Of a DNA stretch of 18,587 bases, positions 14,377-18,587 are shown piece after piece. Within the stretch, counting starts at the first letter, position 1, and every line of letters begins with the position of its first letter. Source of the DNA: Candidatus Pacearchaeota archaeon (GTDB lineage Archaea; Nanoarchaeota; Nanoarchaeia; Pacearchaeales; GW2011-AR1); the NCBI GenBank assembly GCA_002686195.1, contig NZAS01000155.1, positions 1 to 18,587 of the forward strand. Direction: 5' to 3'. The notes below the pieces were generated by a model. The model was not told where the DNA came from. It saw only the letters and a program-made list of their open reading frames with translations, and made no database searches. Position numbers and translations under genes: made by a program.

Positions 14377-15096
14377 ATGGCAACTAAAAAGAAGGCAGTA
14401 AGTACTACCACCCATGATAACATGAAGTTGTGGAACTCAGTATGTACTACTGACCCGCAATACACTAAACGAGTCAACCAACGAGGTGGATTCACAGCAA
14501 TAGGTGCACAGTCTCAGATAATGGAAGCAACTAAGGTGTTTGGTCCTTTTGGTACTGGGTTTGGTGTGCATACTGAGACATTCACATCATTTGATTTAGA
14601 AGGACTATGCTTATATCAAGCTACACTATGGTACAAAAGCAGAATCATTAGAGGAGAAATAAAAGAGTTCCCTATTCATTCATCTATAAAATACTCTTAT
14701 AATGGCAGGATAGATGATGACTTTGCTAAAAAGGTAGCAACAGACGCATTAACTAAAGGTCTTAGTAAGTTAGGCTTTAATGCTGATGTATTCTTAGGTC
14801 TCTTTGATGACAATAAATACGTTAATCAACTGAAATCTAAACCAAAGGCTAATGGTAACGGCAGTATGTCTATAGCTATAGATGATAACATGAAAGCTAA
14901 GATAATTGCAGAATTAAACAAGTGTAGTGATACATCATTTATAACTAAAGTTAATACTGCTATTGATAAAAATACAATTAATGTTAATAACTTCAAAGAA
15001 TCATTAGCTAAGGTGGTCAATCATGTTAAAGCTGATAATGCAGCTAATATTATAAAGGCTGTAGATAAAAAATATGGTGAGACTACTAATGAGTAG
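14377..15096 (+). CDS. Single-strand annealing protein, Rad52/Sak3-like
   Basis: A 239-aa product with GGAGGAAC before the ATG. The N-terminal part shows the pattern of a phage annealing protein family: KLWNSVCTTDPQYTKRV (17-33), GGFTAIGAQSQIMEATKVFGPFGTGFGV (37-64), a mixed beta segment (65-110), and DFAKKVATDALTKGLSKLGFNADVFLG (115-141), the helix typical of Rad52/DdrA/Sak-type folds. The protein probably anneals complementary single strands and pairs with the upstream nuclease, as in lambda Exo/Beta. The C-terminal 80 residues after a Lys/Asn/Gly linker (about 154-163) are a helical tail that could bind the SSB-like protein. Family choice among annealing proteins is tentative, the general role less so. 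Confidence 0.75.
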   Translation: MATKKKAVSTTTHDNMKLWNSVCTTDPQYTKRVNQRGGFTAIGAQSQIMEATKVFGPFGTGFGVHTETFTSFDLEGLCLYQATLWYKSRIIRGEIKEFPIHSSIKYSYNGRIDDDFAKKVATDALTKGLSKLGFNADVFLGLFDDNKYVNQLKSKPKANGNGSMSIAIDDNMKAKIIAELNKCSDTSFITKVNTAIDKNTINVNNFKESLAKVVNHVKADNAANIIKAVDKKYGETTNE

Positions 15097-15619
15097 CGTG
15101 GATGATGTAATAGATGATGTGTTAGATGATGATGCTTACTATGACCCTGATGAAAAGATTATTATACCTGAAGGTTCATACCCAGCACATATAATATCAT
15201 TCTATGTAAGCAAAGAGAAACCAACTCGATATGGTAATCCATATAATATCTATAAACCTGTCTATCGTATAGATGAATCAGTAGATATTTATGGAGGTAT
15301 GTCTGTATCAGATAAGGGTATATTCCGTTTTCGTGGTAAGAATAATAATCCATCTAAAAAATCAAACTCAAAAGGAAATCTTCCATATAAAACTATGCTT
15401 GATAAACTTGAGATACCACTTAATAAAGTTGTTGTGAATGGAAAGGAGGTGTATAGACTACCATCTGTAGATGAAAGCCAGGTCTATGGTAAGCCAGTCA
15501 TTATCAATGTATATCATGATACTTTTAAAGGTAGTTATGGTGTACAGAAAGTTGCTGTTGCTAACATAGCCCATGCATGGAAAGATGGTAAACCTTTAGA
15601 TGGTTCACCACAGTTTTAA
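15089..15619 (+). CDS. Single-stranded DNA-binding-like protein (OB-fold candidate)
   Basis: A 176-aa product. The start chosen is the ATG at 15089, preceded by GGTGAG 7 nt upstream and overlapping the annealing gene by 8 nt; an ATG at 15074 would overlap more and lacks support. After an acidic N-terminus (SSVDDVIDDVLDDDAYYD) comes IPEGSYPAHIISFYVSKEKPT, the typical opening strand of phage OB-fold proteins, then NPYNIYKPVYRI and a beta-rich rest ending with a DGKPLDGSPQF tail. Location between an annealing protein and the helicase fits a single-stranded DNA-binding protein. The acidic segment is N-terminal, unlike the C-terminal tail of bacterial SSB. Assignment is from pattern and context. 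Confidence 0.6.
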   Translation: MSSVDDVIDDVLDDDAYYDPDEKIIIPEGSYPAHIISFYVSKEKPTRYGNPYNIYKPVYRIDESVDIYGGMSVSDKGIFRFRGKNNNPSKKSNSKGNLPYKTMLDKLEIPLNKVVVNGKEVYRLPSVDESQVYGKPVIINVYHDTFKGSYGVQKVAVANIAHAWKDGKPLDGSPQF

Positions 15620-15801
15620 TGTGTGAAAACCACATTAGACTATTAAAACTACTTAAATCAAAACCATACATAACTAAATCTTTTCTTATGGAAGAAGGAT
15701 TTTATGAATTTGAGTATTCGATTTCTTATTTAATGTCAATGGGAATTAAGATTAAAAACAAAAAACTAAATAACGAAATGAGGTATATGATTGTCAATTA
15801 G
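15619..15801 (+). CDS. Small winged-helix-like protein
   Basis: A 60-aa product whose ATG overlaps the upstream stop (TAATG) without a separate ribosome binding site, pointing to translational coupling. The sequence HIRLLKLLKSKPYITKSFLMEEGFYEFEYSISYLMSMGIKIKNKKLNNEMRYMIV (positions 5-59, shown as a pattern of two helices, a recognition-like helix and a hairpin ending Y-x-I) resembles a winged helix-turn-helix DNA-binding domain: L-L-x-x-L, then a Leu/Met-rich helix, then 'Y-L-M-S-M-G-I-K-I'. It may regulate replication genes or act as a helicase loader accessory. The stop lies 11 nt inside the helicase gene. Confidence 0.55.
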   Translation: MCENHIRLLKLLKSKPYITKSFLMEEGFYEFEYSISYLMSMGIKIKNKKLNNEMRYMIVN

Positions 15802-17125
15802 TACAAGAGTATTACCATCATCCATAGAGTCTGAACAGGCATTGATTGGGTGTATCTTAAATGATAATGAGCAAATAGATAAGGTCATGCATTTAATACC
15901 AGAGGATGATGTTTTTTATAACAAGGTATGTAGATTATTATGGGGTATAATGTTCAGGCTTAGAAGTGAGGGTAAACATATAGACCTCATAACACTATCA
16001 TCTGAGATACCTGATAAATATAAGAATGGTGGTAATGTAAATATAGTTTATGAAATGTCTGGATTCCCCGATATACCTCCATCCCCTACTACTGCACCAT
16101 CATATGCTAAAACTTTATATGAAAAGTGGCTAATGAGAAATCTGATAAAGAAGTCAAGAATGATTGAGGATGCAGCTAACAATCCATCTGAAAGTGCTAT
16201 AGCTAAACTTGAGGAATTATACAACAGTATAGGTGATGCATTAAACCTTCAAACATCTGACTACTTCAACTTGGATACTCTTTTAGATGATACTATTAAA
16301 AACATATACGATAAGAATAATGTTATACCATCAGGTATAACTGCACTTGATAACATTATATGTGGCTTTACCCGTGGTGAAATTTCAATTATAGCTGGAA
16401 GACCTGGACATTTTAAATCTACAATGATGATTAATATTGTAGGTAATTTAGTTAAAAAGGGTTTCAAAGTTTTAGTTATGAATAGAGAGATGAGTAATGT
16501 GGAGATGATGAAAAAAATTATAGTTATGGAATCAAGGAATATTAACTATGATACCATAAGAAGTGGTAATTATAATGATGATGAAGAAGATGATGTGATT
16601 ACCACCATTAAGTATATCTCTAATGAGTATAAAAATTTAATAATGTATGATAATATAATGGACTTAGCGGGTGCTATGCGTGAGATACGTAAGCATAAGC
16701 CTGACATTATTGTAGATGATTATATAGGGCTTATTAATGTAAAGGGTATTGATGATAATAGGCTAAAGATAGATACAATTATGAAACAGTATAAGTGGGC
16801 AGCTAAAAATAACAACATGGTATGTATATTATTATCTCAGCTGAATAGGAAATGCGAAGAACGTAATAACAAAAGACCCCTTCCATCTGACCTCCGAGAA
16901 AGCGGTAGCATTGAGCAGGATGCTGAAATGATATTATTTATGTACTATGAGTGGCGATACCTCAATCAGAAATCAACACTGGGTGAGTACGGTCTTGAAG
17001 TAGTTATCGGAAAGAATAGATATGGAAAGACTGGAAACCTGAATATAGGTGTTAGCGGAAGTAAGTGTAAAATGTATGCAGACTCTGATATAGCACTCGC
17101 AAGTACCATAATAAAGGAGAAGTAA
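15791..17125 (+). CDS. Replicative DNA helicase, DnaB-like
   Basis: A 444-aa product that should unwind DNA 5'-3' ahead of the phage replication fork as a hexamer. Residues 8-110 are the DnaB N-terminal domain (SSIESEQALIGCIL); the RecA-like motor follows with GITALDNIICGFTRGE (182-197), Walker A GRPGHFKS (203-210), catalytic E233 in NREMS, Walker B DIIVDDY (305-311), SQLNRKCEERNNKRPLPSDLRESGSIEQDAE (349-379) and the arginine-finger motif GKNRYGKTG (407-415). The Walker A has Phe where DnaB usually has Gly before Lys. The start is TTG at 15791 because GAGGT lies 7 nt upstream and no ATG precedes the conserved N-terminal motif. It overlaps the upstream gene by 11 nt. Confidence 0.92.
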   Translation: MSISTRVLPSSIESEQALIGCILNDNEQIDKVMHLIPEDDVFYNKVCRLLWGIMFRLRSEGKHIDLITLSSEIPDKYKNGGNVNIVYEMSGFPDIPPSPTTAPSYAKTLYEKWLMRNLIKKSRMIEDAANNPSESAIAKLEELYNSIGDALNLQTSDYFNLDTLLDDTIKNIYDKNNVIPSGITALDNIICGFTRGEISIIAGRPGHFKSTMMINIVGNLVKKGFKVLVMNREMSNVEMMKKIIVMESRNINYDTIRSGNYNDDEEDDVITTIKYISNEYKNLIMYDNIMDLAGAMREIRKHKPDIIVDDYIGLINVKGIDDNRLKIDTIMKQYKWAAKNNNMVCILLSQLNRKCEERNNKRPLPSDLRESGSIEQDAEMILFMYYEWRYLNQKSTLGEYGLEVVIGKNRYGKTGNLNIGVSGSKCKMYADSDIALASTIIKEK

Positions 17126-17126
17126 T

Positions 17127-17225
17127 ATGACAAGTTTTATATGCTGTATGCAAATGTTATACAGATACTTCTATTATGGAAGTGTAGAATTTTATGAATG
17201 GTTACTTAAACTAATTGGAGGATAG
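17127..17225 (+). CDS. Micro-protein of 32 aa
   Basis: A short frame (start MTSFICCMQMLYRYFYYG, then a helical end) with a strong AAGGAGAAG ribosome binding site 5 nt before the ATG, directly following the helicase stop. Its last codons GGA GGA TAG are the ribosome binding site of the next gene, so translation is coupled. It is aromatic and Cys-rich at the N-terminus. No family is recognisable; realness rests on the ribosome binding site and fit between neighbours. Confidence 0.5.
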   Translation: MTSFICCMQMLYRYFYYGSVEFYEWLLKLIGG

Positions 17226-17228
17226 AAC

Positions 17229-17429
17229 ATGATACATGTAAGTAAAGTAAAAAAGGTATTCCACGATAGTGGTGTACAAATATCAACTAATGCTATAAAC
17301 CTAATAAGAGATGACTTCAATAGGAATGTTAGAAGAATGGCGAATAGGTGTAGTGATGGTAATGTAAAAAGATTAACAAATGATACATACCATATAGCCT
17401 TAGGACATTTAGATAACTATCTAAAATAA
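17229..17429 (+). CDS. Histone-fold-like small protein
   Basis: A 66-aa product with GGAGGA just upstream. Its pattern matches the histone-fold plan: a first helix (VSKVKKVFHDSG, 4-15), loop 1 (VQIST), a long central helix (NAINLIRDDFNRNVRRMANRC, 21-41), loop 2 containing VKRLTND (46-52) and a last helix (TYHIALGHLDNYL, 53-65). The loop-2 R-x-T-x-x-D/N style sequence and the single-domain length resemble archaeal histones and NFYB-like singlets. It is rich in Arg and Lys, consistent with DNA binding. Histone-fold singlets occur in some bacteria and viruses, so a phage copy is plausible. It may compact or regulate phage DNA. The assignment is by pattern only; a generic three-helix protein remains possible. 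Confidence 0.5.
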   Translation: MIHVSKVKKVFHDSGVQISTNAINLIRDDFNRNVRRMANRCSDGNVKRLTNDTYHIALGHLDNYLK

Positions 17430-17441
17430 AAAGGAGATAAT

Positions 17442-17540
17442 ATGAAAACAATATTATTATTTGAGTTCTTTGTAATTACACATATTATACTACTGTTTGT
17501 ACTGTACATAATATACAACATGTGGAAAAATAAACGGTGA
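17442..17540 (+). CDS. Single-span membrane micro-protein of 32 aa
   Basis: AAGGAGATAAT lies before the ATG, giving a frame that starts MKTILLFEFFVITHIILLFV and runs as a hydrophobic helix to about residue 25, ending in a basic MWKNKR tail. The basic C-terminus after a long hydrophobic span favours the inside-facing positive tail of a one-pass membrane peptide. Its stop overlaps the GTG start of the next gene in GTGA, supporting translation. Function is unknown; holin- or antiholin-like or membrane-modulating roles are possible. Confidence 0.55.
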   Translation: MKTILLFEFFVITHIILLFVLYIIYNMWKNKR

Positions 17541-17740
17541 GGACTAATGGTATAGTTGTAGTTAAGTTTACTGAATCTGAACTGAATATACTTTATGAAT
17601 CCTTAAAGTATATGCTACAAATTAAGAATCTTTCGGTGTTTGATGATGCTGATAAGTTGAAGAATGATTTAGAAGATATTAACAAATGGATATGTAATGA
17701 GAAAGAAAAAGCTAAAGAAAAAGCTAAAGAAAAACATTAA
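17537..17740 (+). CDS. Small helical hypothetical protein
   Basis: A 67-aa product starting at GTG 17537 inside the GTGA overlap. VVVKFTESELNILYESLKYML suggests a strand then helix; a second helix covers about residues 36-56; the Lys/Glu-rich end (EKEKAKEKAKEKH) is encoded by 12-bp near-repeats that are read in a second frame as the start of the next gene. The overlap is 44 nt, longer than other overlaps here. No recognised family. Confidence 0.55.
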   Translation: MRTNGIVVVKFTESELNILYESLKYMLQIKNLSVFDDADKLKNDLEDINKWICNEKEKAKEKAKEKH

Positions 17741-18041
17741 AAGAGGCAGACGCAATCGCCAACGTGGTCTTGAGCTACAGCGTAATGCTGTTAGATTAGC
17801 TAAAGACATGGGACTCAATGCATATAACCGTGATAGAGGCGGTGCTCAACATGAGATGGGTGATATAGAAATAGAAGACAAGTTTTACGGCTGTAAAAGA
17901 CGCAAGGTCATACCCAAGTGGCTCTTACCTGAAAAAAGTGAGGTGGGAGTGGTATTTAAAGCCGATAGACACCAAACCATGATTGCACTACCCCTATCAG
18001 TATACTATTTACTACTTAAACTGGCATCTGATGATGAATAA
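17697..18041 (+). CDS. Resolvase-like or KRRK-type PD-(D/E)XK nuclease candidate
   Basis: A 114-aa product starting ATG 17697, overlapping the previous gene by 44 nt; the first 20 residues are almost purely Lys/Arg/Leu/Asn. The core 'NRQRGLELQRNAVRLAKDMGLNAYNRDRGG' then 'GDIEI' (55-59) and 'GCKRRK' (65-70), 'IPKWLLPE', and a final FKADRHQTMIALPL strand matches small phage nucleases related to Holliday junction resolvases (G-D-I acidic motif, C-K-R-R lysine motif, basic helix). A Gly replaces the Glu often found two residues before the Lys, so the active site may use E58/E60 or be altered. A resolving/debranching role fits the recombination genes upstream. Confidence is limited; no structure is available. 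Confidence 0.55.
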   Translation: MRKKKLKKKLKKNIKRGRRNRQRGLELQRNAVRLAKDMGLNAYNRDRGGAQHEMGDIEIEDKFYGCKRRKVIPKWLLPEKSEVGVVFKADRHQTMIALPLSVYYLLLKLASDDE

Positions 18042-18237
18042 ACTTATACTGAATATGATAGAGCAACGTCTATCTGTAGGTGCTAAAAAATACGGAGAAA
18101 ATATAGATGTTGATGATGGTAGGAATTGGACTGTCGAAGCATTAGAGGAGTTGCTTGATGCATGTGTGTACATAGCTGCAGAAATTTTAAGATTAGAAAA
18201 AAATAAAATCAAAGGAGAACTAAAAGAAAATGACTAA
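18031..18237 (+). CDS. MazG-like nucleotide pyrophosphohydrolase fragment or domain protein
   Basis: A 68-aa product from ATG 18031 (a second ATG follows at 18034); the longer reading from 17983 would overlap the nuclease gene by 59 nt and is less likely. It contains the phage MazG-type pattern R-L-x3-A-x-K-Y-G (13-22), then DGRNWTVEALEELLDACVYIAAEIL (29-53) with the metal-binding E36, E39/E40 and D43. All-alpha NTP pyrophosphohydrolases hydrolyse (d)NTPs and may reset host ppGpp or nucleotide pools. The protein is shorter than classic MazG domains (about 100 aa), so it is either a minimal version or acts as a dimer. No ribosome binding site is evident; it overlaps the upstream stop by 11 nt. 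Confidence 0.6.
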   Translation: MMNKLILNMIEQRLSVGAKKYGENIDVDDGRNWTVEALEELLDACVYIAAEILRLEKNKIKGELKEND

Positions 18238-18457
18238 ATCAGAAGTACAAAAATACCTATCCAACTACAAAGATGATGAAGAATTGTTTGTGATGTGGTG
18301 GGATAAAGAGTTTATCGATGGGTGTTCGTATAAACCAATTACTGACAAAGAATGGAAAGGGATATTAGATAGATTAGATGGCTATGGATTTGGTATAGTA
18401 AATGAAGAAATATTTCGAGCAATGGAAAGTGAACTTGAAGATATAAAGGAGAAATAA
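18230..18457 (+). CDS. Small phage hypothetical protein (WWDK motif)
   Basis: A 75-aa product with AAAGGAGA 12 nt before the ATG, overlapping the MazG-like gene by 8 nt. The N-terminal half shows VQKYLSNYKDDEELFVMWWDKEFIDGCSY, with the strand ELFVMWWDKE and the later pattern DKEWKGILDRLDGYG; a strand ending in W-W-D followed by D/E-x-W is seen in short phage proteins of unknown role. No cysteine clusters or membrane segments. I can give no function. Confidence 0.6.
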   Translation: MTKSEVQKYLSNYKDDEELFVMWWDKEFIDGCSYKPITDKEWKGILDRLDGYGFGIVNEEIFRAMESELEDIKEK

Positions 18458-18458
18458 A

Positions 18459-18587
18459 ATGATATCAGACATATCAGCAAAGATAAACACAAGAACACCA
18501 AGCAAATGGACTTGTCAGTTATTTGGTAGTGATTCCGATATTGAATGGACACCGCAAAAAGGTAAAGAACCTAACTGGTTTTGGAGA
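18459..18587 (+). CDS. Hypothetical protein, partial at right edge
   Basis: Forty-three codons from the ATG at 18459 run off the right edge with no stop. AAAGGAGA lies 6 nt upstream of the start and the previous stop is 2 nt before it, so the start is well supported. The visible part begins MISDISAKINTRTPSKWTCQ and contains several Trp residues (17, 30, 40, 42). Not enough sequence to assign a family. Confidence 0.55.
   Translation, partial: MISDISAKINTRTPSKWTCQLFGSDSDIEWTPQKGKEPNWFWR

Overview
The window reads as the middle of an AT-rich tailed double-stranded DNA phage genome (Caudoviricetes). The evidence is a packaging/head block (small and large terminase, P22-like portal, scaffold-like protein) transcribed leftward, a divergent block of early and replication genes transcribed rightward, very tight packing with 1-15 nt overlaps, and many short unknown genes. 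TAA, TAG and TGA all act as stops, so the ordinary bacterial code fits. Most starts have a good AGGAG/AGGAA-type ribosome binding site, so the host probably uses Shine-Dalgarno initiation; the host cannot be named from sequence. The portal type suggests a podovirus-like virion. No integrase, RNA polymerase or lysis gene is visible.

Layout. Leftward block (about 1-5715): small zinc-binding-type protein, terminase small subunit, short unknown gene, terminase large subunit (GTG start), portal, scaffold-like protein cut by the window edge. The 5716-6206 gap is a divergent control region with a CTATAG/CTATAA hexamer array, a long inverted repeat and a candidate leftward promoter. Rightward block: an acidic-tailed 162-aa protein closed by a strong intrinsic terminator (6716-6747); a run of small unknown genes (6761-8032); a MoxR/CobS-like AAA+ ATPase followed directly by a VWA-domain protein with a DxSxS MIDAS motif, then four unknown genes (8043-12886). 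A second AT-rich gap (12887-13228) carries the same hexamer array and a candidate promoter.

The replication/recombination block follows: ribbon-helix-helix regulator, Cas4/RecB-type PD-(D/E)XK nuclease with four Fe-S-type cysteines, a 211-nt gap that can fold into a long closed stem (candidate structured RNA), a Rad52/Sak3-type annealing protein, an OB-fold SSB-like protein, a small winged-helix-like protein and a DnaB-type helicase with an odd Walker A. After these come micro-proteins, a 66-aa histone-fold candidate, a KRRK-type resolvase-like nuclease, a MazG-like protein and small unknown genes up to the right edge. Nuclease, annealing protein, SSB-like protein, helicase and resolvase form a coherent phage recombination-replication set.

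Most unusual content: the phage AAA+/VWA cassette with its large unrecognised C-terminal region, the stem-closed RNA candidate at 14161-14329, the histone-fold mini-protein, and an identical 23-bp hexamer-repeat segment in both major control regions, the second one just upstream of the ribbon-helix-helix gene.
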